Below, in pieces: positions 25,015-32,689 of a DNA stretch of 32,689 bases. The translations under genes and the position numbers were made by a program. The stretch covers positions 1 to 32,689 of the forward strand of contig DAOUBT010000059.1 of NCBI GenBank assembly GCA_034432595.1. The letters are read 5' to 3'. The notes below the pieces were generated by a model. The model was not told the origin of the DNA. It was given only the letters and a program-made list of their open reading frames with translations, and ran no database searches. This DNA comes from DAOTZR01 sp034432595. GTDB taxonomy: Bacteria; Chloroflexota; Anaerolineae; B4-G1; SLSP01. Every line of letters starts with the position of its first letter. The stretch's first letter is position 1.

Positions 25015-25386
25015 ATGTATCCAGATAGCGAAATTCTGTTTCCACCGCGCTGTATCGCACAATTGCGCGATTTGCGCGGCACGTCCTGGCAAAACCTGGT
25101 TGATAAGGTCACCCGCCTTCCGCACCATCACGCGGAAGTGCTGGCGTTTGGCTTGCTTCTCATCCGTCTGGGCAGTTGCCTGACGTGCGATCTCGATAGT
25201 TATCGCGCGTCCCTGGGTTGCTGCACGTGCGCCCGCCGCACCATCAGCGGCTACAAGGGGAGCGATGAAGACCTGCTCGCCCAATATCAAAAAATGCTCG
25301 ATGAGGTGAAAGACTACCTCGCACGCCAGGACTTGCCTTTGCCGGTTACCCTTATGTTGCGTGATTCAGCTCCCCCCAAGAGCTGA
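25015..25386 (+). CDS. Small cysteine-rich protein of unknown function
   Basis: This 123-residue soluble protein starts at an ATG, with a GAGGGG stretch about 14 bases upstream as the only ribosome binding candidate. The N-terminal half has a helical LPHHHAEVLAFGLLLIRLG segment. Residues about 55-75 carry CLTCDLDSYRASLGCCTCAR, five Cys in a C-x2-C...C-C-x-C layout that could hold zinc or an iron-sulfur centre. The C-terminus is an acidic helix (GSDEDLLAQYQKMLDEVKDYL). I recall similar short proteins in other Chloroflexota but cannot name a family. It is a single-gene unit with its own promoter (24929-24957) and a strong terminator (25411-25444). Confidence 0.75.
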   Translation: MYPDSEILFPPRCIAQLRDLRGTSWQNLVDKVTRLPHHHAEVLAFGLLLIRLGSCLTCDLDSYRASLGCCTCARRTISGYKGSDEDLLAQYQKMLDEVKDYLARQDLPLPVTLMLRDSAPPKS

Positions 25387-25410
25387 TCCGTTCGTGTCCC
25401 CCCTGCCCCT

Positions 25411-25444
25411 GCCGAGGCCAGTTACCCTGGCCTCGGCTTTTTTT
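25411..25444 (+). terminator. Rho-independent terminator of the small cysteine-rich protein gene
   Basis: GCCGAGGCCAG and CTGGCCTCGGC form an 11-bp perfect stem with a 5-nt loop, followed by seven T. It lies 25 bp after the stop codon. Confidence 0.93.
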
Positions 25445-25560
25445 ATCCCCTCATCTCGTAACCGCCTGCCAGCTCATAGCGAAGCGGGCGTTGAACTCGC
25501 CGCTGATGCGTCTGCTGCCGGGTAACGGCGTGCGCAAAGGCCCAGAGCAGGCGCAAACAA

Positions 25561-25589
25561 GGCTTTCGCCTGTCCCGAGGCGGTAAGCC
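25561..25589. repeat. Inverted repeat upstream of the ncRNA promoter
   Basis: GGCTTTCGCCT and AGGCGGTAAGCC can pair as two short helices around small bulges. It lies 35 bp before the -35 box; it may be an operator or a remnant. Nothing else is seen in 25445-25620. Confidence 0.3.
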
Positions 25590-25624
25590 GTTCCCCCATT
25601 TCTCAAAATTCGTGCGTCAACCTA

Positions 25625-25653
25625 TTGACACGCGCCCCAAAGTTTCCTATAAT
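25625..25653 (+). promoter_or_regulatory. Perfect consensus sigma70 promoter for a candidate ncRNA
   Basis: TTGACA (25625-25630), exactly 17 bp, and TATAAT (25648-25653): both hexamers and the spacing are ideal. No gene starts downstream on this strand; transcription would begin near 25660 and enter a highly structured region. Confidence 0.85.
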
Positions 25654-25659
25654 GAAAGC

Positions 25660-25780
25660 ACAAGGATGTGAGGTTCCTCTTCAAGCACGTCAAGACGAGG
25701 CACAGCATGGATGCAGGGGCTGGTGCGAGGTGTAGCGGAGAAGCCGCTGGGACGTGCACTTTTGAAGAGGAACCTTTTTG
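25660..25780 (+). ncRNA. Candidate structured non-coding RNA, three-way junction closed by a 21-bp stem
   Basis: The predicted transcript begins about 7 nt after the perfect -10 box. AGGTTCCTCTTCAA (25671-25684) and GCACGTC (25685-25691) pair without mismatch with TTGAAGAGGAACCT (25762-25775) and GACGTGC (25751-25757), with a 4-nt bulge on the 3' side. Inside are two hairpins: GCAC-A-GC/GC-TG-GTGC (25700-25726) and AGCGG/CCGCT (25734-25748). The closing stem runs into TTTTT (25775-25779), so the molecule may end itself like a terminator. No Shine-Dalgarno-led ORF lies inside. It lacks the hallmark sequences of SRP RNA (GGAA loop, AGCAG), 5S rRNA, RNase P RNA and tmRNA. A 6S-like regulator or a small inverted-repeat element are alternatives. 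Confidence 0.6.
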
Positions 25781-25789
25781 TGGCCATGA

Positions 25790-25821
25790 AAAGCGCCCTG
25801 ACTTCATCGCCAGGGCGCTTT
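25790..25821 (-). terminator. Terminator of the large M14 peptidase gene (perhaps bidirectional)
   Basis: AAAGCGCCCTG and CAGGGCGCTTT form an 11-bp perfect stem with a 10-nt loop, 19 bp after the stop at 25840. On the minus strand it ends in TTTT, on the plus strand in TTTGGATTT, so it works best for the peptidase gene and might back up the ncRNA end. Confidence 0.65.
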
Positions 25822-25839
25822 GGATTTGTAGGTCAACCA

Positions 25840-28800
25840 TCACGGGGCGCGCTGCAACAGGGGCAGCCAGACGCGCGGCAGCATCAGACGCACCGGCGTG
25901 CGGAAGGTGAAGTGCGCCACGTCCGGCAATTCGGCCCAGGAAGCGGTCACCTCCCAGGTTATATCCGTCCAGTCAGCAGGGATGAAGGCCGTCCAGGTGA
26001 GGGTCTGTTCCGTGTCCGCCGCTATGGAGAGCGCGGACCAGGCGACCTGCTCGCCCTGCAGTTTTCCCCCCGTCACACGGCCCAGCATCACGCCCGATGG
26101 GACGGTCAGGGTGAGCGCCAGGCGCGGAATCTGCCAGAGACTGTCGTTGTAGAGCGTCAGGCGGTAGGTGAGCGCCTGTCCGGGCACAAAGGCGCTGACA
26201 GCAGGGTCCAGGCGCGCCTCCAGACGCGCCGGCGGCCAGGCTTCCAGGCGCGGCAGGAGCGCGGCCAGCCAGGCCTGCTGCGTCGCGACGGGTTGCGTCT
26301 CCAGCCCAAAGCCCAGGTAAATGAGCCGCGCTGCCTCCAGCACGGCGGCGCGGCCATCCCCGTAGCGGGCCAGCACGCGCGCCTCTGCCGACGCAGGCGC
26401 CAGGGCCTCGGCGGTACCCTCATCATCCCCAAAAGCTGTTAAACCCGCCAGTTCGGCCTCCCCACCCACAGACCAGGGGGCGGCAACCGGCCCCTCCCAA
26501 CGCGCCCGTAACACCTCACGATAGAAGTCGGTCCCGTCCAGGGTCGCGCCAAGATGGCTGCCGCTCAGCAGCAGATGCCCGCCCGCCTCAAGGTAGGCGC
26601 TCAGCGCGGCCTGCGCCGCAGGCGTCAGCGTGCCCTCCTCACTCATCCAGGCTACGGCGGTATAGGGGATGAGGGCCGCGGCTTCAGGTACGCCCTGCGT
26701 GGTCAGATTCCACACGGCAAAAGGATACCCCATGGAGGCCAGCGCCGCCGCCACGTCCGGCGCACCACCATCCCCCACCAGGAGGAGGGGCGGCGCAGGG
26801 GGCAGGTGGAAGCGCACGGGGGTCGTGAAGCCCGCCGTCACCTCGATGGTGGCCGCGCGCGTCGGATAGCCCGGCGCTTCCGCGCGCAGGGTGTAGCGGC
26901 CCAGGGGAAGCGCCAGCGCAAGGTGCGGGGTCGCCAGGCCGCTCACCGACGTGCCCTCCACGTGAACGGTTGCGGTGAGAGGCCGCGCGGTGCCCACTTC
27001 TTGCACACTGACCTGCACCCATCCGCGCGGCATGGCGGCTAAGGACAGGTTCTGGGTCACCACTTGAGAAGAGAGCACCATCACGGTTGTTTCCGCGGTG
27101 TAGTAGCCCCAGGCCGCAGCGCGCAGGGTGTACGTGCCCGCGCGGAGGGTGAAGGTAAAGCGCCCCTGAGCATCGGTGGTGACGCGGTGCGTCACGGTGC
27201 CGTTGCTCAAGCTCACCTCCACGCCGGCGAGGGGCAGCCCGGTCGCCAGGGCCTGCACCTGTCCCTTGAGCGTGCCATCCGCCGCGACGGTGAAGAAGGC
27301 CGCCGTGAGCGGCCCCCATGCCCCGCTGTTATCGCGCCCACGCACCAACACGATGTGCCGCCCCGAACTCAGGTTCGTGGTGGGAAGTTGTCCGCTGACG
27401 GTTTCGCGCGCGCTGTTAAAACTGCCATCCGCCGCAGCCAGAGGGTAGGCCGTGCCGCCAGCCCAGGGCGGCGTATCTATGTAAGCTTCCGCTGCACTCA
27501 AAGGCCGCCCGCCGGTCTGCGCATCGTCCACCACGGCTTGCAGGCGCAGCGGCTCGTCCGCAGAAAGAGGCGCGGCGTTGAGGACCTGCAGCGCGGTCAC
27601 ATCCGGTCCGTAGGCAAGCTGATAGGGCTGACGGGCAACCTTGGCCGCGTAAAGCAACATCGCCACGTTGGGCGGCACAAGCGCCTGATAGCGCGAGCAG
27701 GATGGGTAGAAGCCGTCGTTGCCATCGCCCACCTCGATGGTGTAGCCGGGCACACCGAATTCCGCGTACACCCAATCATCCGCCGTGCCGGACGTGGGGT
27801 AAAGGCCCTGATAAGATTGCGAAGCGCGGTAGCCGGTGATGGCTGCCAGCTTACTGCCCAGGGCCGTGAGCTGCGCGCTGTTGGGTGGCGCTGTCGCCAC
27901 ATCCCCCCAGGGCCACAGGACGAGGTTGCCGTAGCTATGCACGTCTATGAAGAGGCCGGCGGTGGTGAGCGGGGCAGCCTGTCCCTCACCGGGTTTGGCG
28001 TAGACGGGAAAGAGGGTGCTCAAGTAGGCGCTGATGGCCTGAGATTCCGGCTCCGAAAGGGGGCCGGTGCCGGGATAGGTGCTATCGCAAGGGCCACCCG
28101 TCCCGGCAGCGCTCCAGCGGAAGGGATAGTTGCGGTTCAAATCTACCCCGTAATAGTTGGAATACGAGCACCCCTGCGGATTGGTATTCTTGCGCCACCA
28201 GGCCCAGGGATAACCGCTTTCGTTTTTAATGTGCCCATCGGGATTGACGGTGACGACGACCTCAACCCGCTGATGGTCGAGCAGCCAGGTGATGTCCGCG
28301 TTGACGCCGTAACCGGTGAGCAGGGTCTCGATGAAGGCCAGCGTGACTTCGGGCGTGATCATCTCGCGCCCGTGGACGTTGGACATGACAAAGAGCACGG
28401 GCTTATTCAGACCGGTGGCTTTGTTGGTGATGCGCAGCACGTACAGCGGACGCCCCTCAAAACTGTGGCCGATTTCGATGCGTTGCGTAAGGTGCGGATA
28501 AGCTGCGGCCCATTGTTCCAACAAGCCATACATCTCCGTCACCGTGTGATAGCAGGGATAGCCGGGAACGGTCTGCAGGCCAACGGACGCGGGGGCCACG
28601 GGCGTGAGCGCGTAGTGCTCTTGACGCAGCCGCTCCACCTGCTCCGGCGTGACGTAAACCAGCGCCGTCTGTGCCTGCGGGTCCACTTCCCACACATCGA
28701 GCCAGGCGGCCAGATAGCCCAGGTCCTCCTGCGAGGCATAGGCGACGCGCATCAGGGTCGCCGTTTCCGGCTCCTGTGCCCTGATGGCGTCGGGCATGAA

Positions 28801-28851
28801 CGACAATAACAAGGTCAGAAGAACGATGAAACGTAGAAGATGAGTTTTCAT
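25840..28851 (-). CDS. Secreted M14 zinc carboxypeptidase with regulatory-like and GATase-like domains
   Basis: This 1003-residue exported protein has a signal peptide (1-25, ending IRAQ). The M14 domain (about 100-405) keeps zinc ligands His160 and Glu163 (HGRE) and His305 (DVHSYGN), substrate Arg240 (LNRN) and catalytic Glu373 (YTIEVG). It is like carboxypeptidase T. Two carboxypeptidase-regulatory-like beta domains follow (about 525-605 and 608-685). Next comes a segment resembling a class I glutamine-amidotransferase-like fold (689-870, LLLVGDGGAPDV, GGHLLLSGSHLG) without an obvious Cys-His pair. A beta domain (875-985) ends in RVWLPLLQRAP, the C-terminal tail shared with other secreted proteins here. 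It would release amino acids from extracellular peptides. The second M14 gene lies upstream, 262 bp away, on the same strand. Confidence 0.92.
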   Translation of the reverse strand: MKTHLLRFIVLLTLLLSFMPDAIRAQEPETATLMRVAYASQEDLGYLAAWLDVWEVDPQAQTALVYVTPEQVERLRQEHYALTPVAPASVGLQTVPGYPCYHTVTEMYGLLEQWAAAYPHLTQRIEIGHSFEGRPLYVLRITNKATGLNKPVLFVMSNVHGREMITPEVTLAFIETLLTGYGVNADITWLLDHQRVEVVVTVNPDGHIKNESGYPWAWWRKNTNPQGCSYSNYYGVDLNRNYPFRWSAAGTGGPCDSTYPGTGPLSEPESQAISAYLSTLFPVYAKPGEGQAAPLTTAGLFIDVHSYGNLVLWPWGDVATAPPNSAQLTALGSKLAAITGYRASQSYQGLYPTSGTADDWVYAEFGVPGYTIEVGDGNDGFYPSCSRYQALVPPNVAMLLYAAKVARQPYQLAYGPDVTALQVLNAAPLSADEPLRLQAVVDDAQTGGRPLSAAEAYIDTPPWAGGTAYPLAAADGSFNSARETVSGQLPTTNLSSGRHIVLVRGRDNSGAWGPLTAAFFTVAADGTLKGQVQALATGLPLAGVEVSLSNGTVTHRVTTDAQGRFTFTLRAGTYTLRAAAWGYYTAETTVMVLSSQVVTQNLSLAAMPRGWVQVSVQEVGTARPLTATVHVEGTSVSGLATPHLALALPLGRYTLRAEAPGYPTRAATIEVTAGFTTPVRFHLPPAPPLLLVGDGGAPDVAAALASMGYPFAVWNLTTQGVPEAAALIPYTAVAWMSEEGTLTPAAQAALSAYLEAGGHLLLSGSHLGATLDGTDFYREVLRARWEGPVAAPWSVGGEAELAGLTAFGDDEGTAEALAPASAEARVLARYGDGRAAVLEAARLIYLGFGLETQPVATQQAWLAALLPRLEAWPPARLEARLDPAVSAFVPGQALTYRLTLYNDSLWQIPRLALTLTVPSGVMLGRVTGGKLQGEQVAWSALSIAADTEQTLTWTAFIPADWTDITWEVTASWAELPDVAHFTFRTPVRLMLPRVWLPLLQRAP

Positions 28852-29010
28852 AAGCCTCTTGCACCTGATAAAATGTCTCCAGTTAAAGTTAACGGCTGAG
28901 CAGCCGCAACGCTTACCAGCGCCCCGGTTGGGCTTTCCGCGCTTTTACCCGCCTGACGCGAGTTCAATCGCCAGCCTGTACAGGGTATCCGCTGATTTCA
29001 ATACCCATGG

Positions 29011-29039
29011 GGTGGGCGAAAGCAATGCCTTCGCCCACC
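29011..29039. repeat. Small hairpin, copy 2 of a dispersed repeat
   Basis: GGTGGGCGAA and TTCGCCCACC form a perfect 10-bp stem with a 9-nt loop. No T run follows on either strand. It lies 75 bp after the second M14 gene and could slow transcription. The rest of the 262-bp gap holds nothing recognisable. Confidence 0.55.
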
Positions 29040-29113
29040 GTAACCCGGGCAGACCGCGCCGTTACCCGCTCATCATACCAGACCGGTCGCATGGGAACGC
29101 GCCGCCCCTGCAG

Positions 29114-30499
29114 CTATTCCGCCTTATGCGTAACGGAAAGCGTCCAGAAGATAGCGTGCAAAGGTCCCCACTCGCCCTTAGCATTTTGCGCCTGCAGGTA
29201 CAGCACGTGCCTGCCCAAAGGCAAAGCGTCCGGCAACGGAAGCCGCGCCAGCTCGACGGGTTGATTCCAGCGCCCATCGGCGGGGAGCATCTCCAGCGGC
29301 GTGCCCTCAGCCCAGGGCAGAACGTCCACATACACGCGCGCGCCGCCGATCTTGCTGACGCTGCTCAGGCGCGTCTCAAGGCGCGCCAGCAGCACCGGAC
29401 GTCCAGCTTCGAGCACGACGCGCGCCTCCGTCACCTCCGGTCCGCGCGCCAGGGCATAAGGCGCACGGGCCACCCGTGCCGCCAGCATCAACCCGCGCAC
29501 CGCGGGAGTGACAAGCTCGTCATAAAGCCGACAGGACGGGAAGAAGCCGTAACCGACGCTGCCGATTTCGAAGGTGTAGGCCGGGAGGCCATACGTGCCG
29601 TAGACCCAATCCATATCCGCGCCGGACATGAGGTAGAGCGAGGTCGCCGCCTGCCCGCCCCAATAGCCCATTTCGCGCGCCAAACGGTAACCCAGCGCGC
29701 TCAGGTTGGCGCTATCCGGCGCCGCGCGTCCAGTGTAAGCCCAGGGCCACATCACACCATTCCCGTGGGCATGCAGGCTGATGTAGAGACTCGCTCCCGC
29801 GGTGGATGTGATGACGCCGCGGGAAGTCATCAAGGCGGCAAAGTAATCCCGCAGCGCGCGCGTCTCCGGCTCGGAGAAGGGTTCCGGGCCGCGGTAGAAG
29901 TTGCTGCACGCATAGGTGCTGTTGCCCGCGGCCACATCCCACCCTACCGCAAAATTACGGTTCAGGTCCACGCCGTAGGTGGTCGTGCAGCCGGGCACCT
30001 CCCGACGGTTCTTGCGCCAATACCGCCAGGGCGGACCACTCTCGTTGGCGACGTGCCCATCGGGATTGAGTGAGAGCACAATCAGGGTACGCTGCGCTTC
30101 CAGCATCCAGGTTGCGTCCGCGTCTGTGCCGTAGCCTTGCAACAGCGCGCGGGCAAAAGCCAGCGCCACCTCCGGCGTGATAAACTCCCGCCCGTGCGCG
30201 TTGGCCACAACGAACAGCAGCGGCTTGGGTGGCGGGGTATCGCGATGCGTCAGGTCCAACACCAGCAGCGGACGCCCCTCCACGCTCACGCCCATGGCAT
30301 GAAGTGAGGCCAGGTCCGGATAAGCACGCGCCAGCGCCTCCGCTTCGGCATAGAGACCCTCGATGGTGTGGTAGCACGTCGCGTTGGGGACGCGGCCTTC
30401 CGGCACGGCGGGCGGATCATCCGGCGCAGCCCACACCGCGCCCGATGCGCCCAACACGAGCATCAACACCACCACAACCCGCATCAATCGCAACACCAT
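29114..30499 (-). CDS. Secreted M14 zinc carboxypeptidase, short form
   Basis: This 461-residue exported protein starts at an ATG after AGGAACAG and has a signal peptide (1-24, VWAAP). The M14 domain (about 40-345) keeps zinc ligands His102 and Glu105 (HGRE) and His243 (SLHAHGN), Arg181 (LNRN) and catalytic Glu311 (YTFEIG), so activity is expected. A single beta domain (about 350-455) follows, and the chain ends in HKAE without the WLPLLQR-like tail of its neighbour. It is clearly homologous to the 1003-residue protein through the M14 domain and first beta domain, so the pair probably arose by duplication followed by loss or gain of C-terminal domains. The 165-bp gap to the S8 gene upstream contains a hairpin. 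Confidence 0.92.
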   Translation of the reverse strand: MVLRLMRVVVVLMLVLGASGAVWAAPDDPPAVPEGRVPNATCYHTIEGLYAEAEALARAYPDLASLHAMGVSVEGRPLLVLDLTHRDTPPPKPLLFVVANAHGREFITPEVALAFARALLQGYGTDADATWMLEAQRTLIVLSLNPDGHVANESGPPWRYWRKNRREVPGCTTTYGVDLNRNFAVGWDVAAGNSTYACSNFYRGPEPFSEPETRALRDYFAALMTSRGVITSTAGASLYISLHAHGNGVMWPWAYTGRAAPDSANLSALGYRLAREMGYWGGQAATSLYLMSGADMDWVYGTYGLPAYTFEIGSVGYGFFPSCRLYDELVTPAVRGLMLAARVARAPYALARGPEVTEARVVLEAGRPVLLARLETRLSSVSKIGGARVYVDVLPWAEGTPLEMLPADGRWNQPVELARLPLPDALPLGRHVLYLQAQNAKGEWGPLHAIFWTLSVTHKAE

Positions 30500-30569
30500 A
30501 ATCTGTTCCTGTATGGCAAAACGTCTGTGCGTGCCTCACGGTCGGCAACGGTATGCGCGCCCCAATGTT

Positions 30570-30595
30570 GGGGGCGGCCACAATGGGCCGCCCCC
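30570..30595. repeat. Strong inverted repeat between the S8 and M14 genes
   Basis: GGGGGCGGCC and GGCCGCCCCC form a perfect 10-bp stem with an ACAATG loop. On the plus strand CTTATTTT follows, on the minus strand there is no T run. It lies 70 bp downstream of the S8 gene stop and upstream of the short M14 gene; it could be a weak terminator or a mRNA-stabilising stem. Confidence 0.5.
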
Positions 30596-30664
30596 CTTAT
30601 TTTACCCCATCTCCTGGAAATGGAGACGTTCCAGCGAGCTTAAAGTTACGCCCTGTAGGAGCTT

Positions 30665-32689
30665 TTACGGCATCTCCCGCAAGACCAGCGGCACATAGAG
30701 CCGTCGCAAGTTGAAAGTCAGCGTGCGCATGGTGGCCACCCTTGCCCCACAGGGACTGATCGCATCCAGGGTCAAGGTGAAGCCATCAGTGCCGGACGGC
30801 GGGAAGCCAAAGACATGCGTCACAACGGCGCCCAGCGCCCCCTCCCCGTCGCCAAAATACCAGAGGTAAGTGATAGGTTCCGGACCGCTGGCCGTGGCAG
30901 TGAAGGTCACCGTCTGACCGATGCGCGGCGGGTTCGGGGCAAAGGTCAGCGTCAAATCGCTCGGCGGCACACACACGCTCACATCAATCCAGGTTTCCGC
31001 CGTTGCCTGCGCCTTCGGTGTGCGCGGATCGTCGAGCACGCGCGCCACCACGCCCAACGGATACGCGCCCGCACTCACCCCCGGCGGCACATTGAGGGTC
31101 ACGGTCAGCGGCGTGGATGCACCCGCCACCAGGGTAATCTCCTGCGGTGGCAGCGAAGCGCCCCACGCAGGCGGGGCGTAAAGCACCTGTACCATTGCCG
31201 GCAGCGTGCCCACGTTCGTGAGCACAAAGGTCACACTGACGCTTTCCCCAGCCCATACCGCAACGCGCGGCGACAACGGCGTCAGCGCAACGGCGTAATC
31301 TTCCACCTGCACACTTTGTTGCGCCACGTCGTTCACGTCCGGGCAGATGTGATAAGCGGTGAGCGTCACCGTGTAAGCCCCCGTCGCGGTGTAAGGATGC
31401 GTCGCCTGCCATGTGGTGGCCGTCGCTCCGTCGCCAAAATCCCAGCGATAGCTCCGCGCCCCCACGCTCTGATTCACAAAGGTCACGGGACGGTTGCGCA
31501 ACACCGGCGCGGCGAAGCTGAAAGCGGCCTGCGGCGGCGTCAGCGTCACCGGCGTCGTCACCGCCTCGCTCGTTACCGGCTGTGACATCCCGTCCGCCAG
31601 GGCGCTAAAACCGGGGTTGACGATGAGGGTTCCGCTCGGCACGCAGCTCACCGTCACGGCGAAGTGCACCTGCAGCGCATTCTGGGAAGGCAGCGTCGCC
31701 GCCGGCCAGACCACCTCGCCGTTCACCAGCGCTCCACCCTGATCCGCCCAGGCGAAGTTCGTCCCCGCGGGCAAGGGGTCGCGCACCACCAGGTTAGTGG
31801 CTACCCCGCCGCTGTTGGTCACCGTCAAGGTGTAAGTAAGGCGCGTTCCGGCTTCCACCGTCGGTGCCGAAGCGCGCTTCACCAGCGCGAGCACGGGCGG
31901 CACATCCAGCACCGTCATCGTCACCGGCACGCGCACCTCACTCAACAGCGGGTCATTGTGGAGCACGCGCAAGGCCGCCGTGTAGGCAGCGGGCGTCAGA
32001 CCGGTTGCGTCGAAGCGCACCGTCAACGCCACACGCTGCCCCGGCGCCACCGTCCCTTCCGACGCGTCCACCCTGAGCCAGGGCACATCCACCTGACTCA
32101 GCGCCGCCTCCACCGCAGCCAGAGCATCCAGATAGCCGTAGCCATAAGTGTAATTCGGAACCGGTCCCACCGTGCCAGCGGGCTTGCCGCAATTGCCCTC
32201 GGAACTCGTGGCGCGTGCGGTTTGCCGCAGCAGTGCAAACGTATCCGCCACCCGTCCGCGCAGAGCGGGATTCGCCGCCCAGACCAACGCCACCGCTCCC
32301 GCCGTGTGCGGCGAGGCCATGGAGGTGCCGGACATAGTGCCGTAACTGCTGCCGCGAATCGTGGAATACACCGACACACCCGGTGCGGCGATATCGGGTT
32401 TCATGCTCACGCCGGGCATCAACCCCGGCCCACGGCTGGAGAAGCTGCCCACCGTCCCGCTGCTATCCACCGCTGCCGAGGCAAACGCCAGCGCGTAATC
32501 CCCCGGCGATCCCGTAGTCGAACAGCCCGAACCGCTGTTGCCCGCCGAGAAGGCCGGGAAAATCCCCGCCGCCACCCAGGCATTGACGTAGGCCTCGTAC
32601 CAGGGATTGCCGCCGGTATCGCCCCAGGAGTTGTTGATGATGTCCGGCGCTTTGGTCGGGTCGGGATCGTTGCCGTTGAGGTCAGTCGG
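30665..32689 (-). CDS. Secreted subtilisin-family (S8) peptidase with PKD and DUF11-like domains, 5' end outside window
   Basis: Reading is open to the right edge; 674 residues are visible. The fragment begins inside the catalytic domain: NNSWGDTGGN, then the oxyanion-hole Asn51 (SAGNSG) and Ser123 (GTSMASPH). The catalytic Asp and His lie outside the window. The layout resembles the bacillopeptidase F group. After the protease domain (to about residue 180) come a beta domain, a DUF11-like repeat (LTYTLTVTNSGGVATNLVVRDPLP in part), a PKD domain (FVNQSVGARSYRWDFGDG), another beta domain and a second PKD domain (YLWYFGDGEGA). The chain ends in RLYVPLVLREMP, the same style of tail as the M14 protein. 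It acts outside the cell or on its surface. The gene is first in a row of three peptidase genes on one strand. Confidence 0.92.
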   Translation of the reverse strand, partial: PTDLNGNDPDPTKAPDIINNSWGDTGGNPWYEAYVNAWVAAGIFPAFSAGNSGSGCSTTGSPGDYALAFASAAVDSSGTVGSFSSRGPGLMPGVSMKPDIAAPGVSVYSTIRGSSYGTMSGTSMASPHTAGAVALVWAANPALRGRVADTFALLRQTARATSSEGNCGKPAGTVGPVPNYTYGYGYLDALAAVEAALSQVDVPWLRVDASEGTVAPGQRVALTVRFDATGLTPAAYTAALRVLHNDPLLSEVRVPVTMTVLDVPPVLALVKRASAPTVEAGTRLTYTLTVTNSGGVATNLVVRDPLPAGTNFAWADQGGALVNGEVVWPAATLPSQNALQVHFAVTVSCVPSGTLIVNPGFSALADGMSQPVTSEAVTTPVTLTPPQAAFSFAAPVLRNRPVTFVNQSVGARSYRWDFGDGATATTWQATHPYTATGAYTVTLTAYHICPDVNDVAQQSVQVEDYAVALTPLSPRVAVWAGESVSVTFVLTNVGTLPAMVQVLYAPPAWGASLPPQEITLVAGASTPLTVTLNVPPGVSAGAYPLGVVARVLDDPRTPKAQATAETWIDVSVCVPPSDLTLTFAPNPPRIGQTVTFTATASGPEPITYLWYFGDGEGALGAVVTHVFGFPPSGTDGFTLTLDAISPCGARVATMRTLTFNLRRLYVPLVLREMP

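Noticed and set aside
25660..25780. Riboswitch or T-box leader
   Set aside because: No gene begins downstream on the same strand; the next gene converges from the other side.

Overview
The window looks like a chromosomal segment of a GC-rich Chloroflexota bacterium, probably Anaerolineae or a relative. This rests on gene content and style: large secreted peptidases ending in a YLPL(V/L)xR-type tail, a DnaE with a proline-rich C-terminal extension, the FtsK/WXG-like cluster, and strong Shine-Dalgarno sites. It is inference, since no marker gene was compared with a database.

Layout. (1) 1-5064, minus strand: a seven-gene cluster read from 5064 downwards. It holds a WXG100-like protein, a coiled-coil/membrane/PD-(D/E)XK nuclease protein, a second small WXG-like helical protein, a small protein plus AbiEii-like nucleotidyltransferase pair, a coiled-coil membrane protein, and an FtsK/EccC-like ATPase running off the left edge. 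It resembles a type VII secretion or polymorphic-toxin locus. The last two genes share one reading frame, separated only by a TGA codon. (2) 5065-5776: intergenic. (3) 5777-6352, plus: PduO-type cobalamin adenosyltransferase. (4) 6356-16957, minus: parB, dnaE, a cytosolic sensor kinase, der, and a secreted CAP-subtilisin fusion, closely spaced. (5) 17112-17502: an array of about ten palindromes at roughly 41 bp intervals, upstream of parB. (6) 17535-19152: DUF1232 membrane protein, ubiX, a hotdog thioesterase, and tRNA-Glu(CTC) with a clear promoter and terminator. (7) 19238-21624, minus: an AT-richer AvaI/BsoBI-type restriction-modification system. (8) 21779-24722, minus: gyrB and an upstream multi-pass membrane protein. 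(9) 24929-25444, plus: a small cysteine-rich protein with its own promoter and terminator. (10) 25625-25821: a perfect consensus promoter driving a structured, apparently non-coding transcript. (11) 25840-32689, minus: two secreted M14 zinc carboxypeptidases and the C-terminal part of a secreted S8 peptidase.

The housekeeping genes concern replication, segregation and ribosome assembly (parB, dnaE, gyrB, der). The accessory content concerns DNA defence or conflict (restriction-modification, nucleotidyltransferase pair, nuclease/FtsK/WXG cluster) and extracellular proteolysis. The best candidates for something undescribed are the FtsK/WXG/nuclease cluster with its in-frame TGA, the structured RNA near 25660-25780, and the covarying palindrome array upstream of parB.
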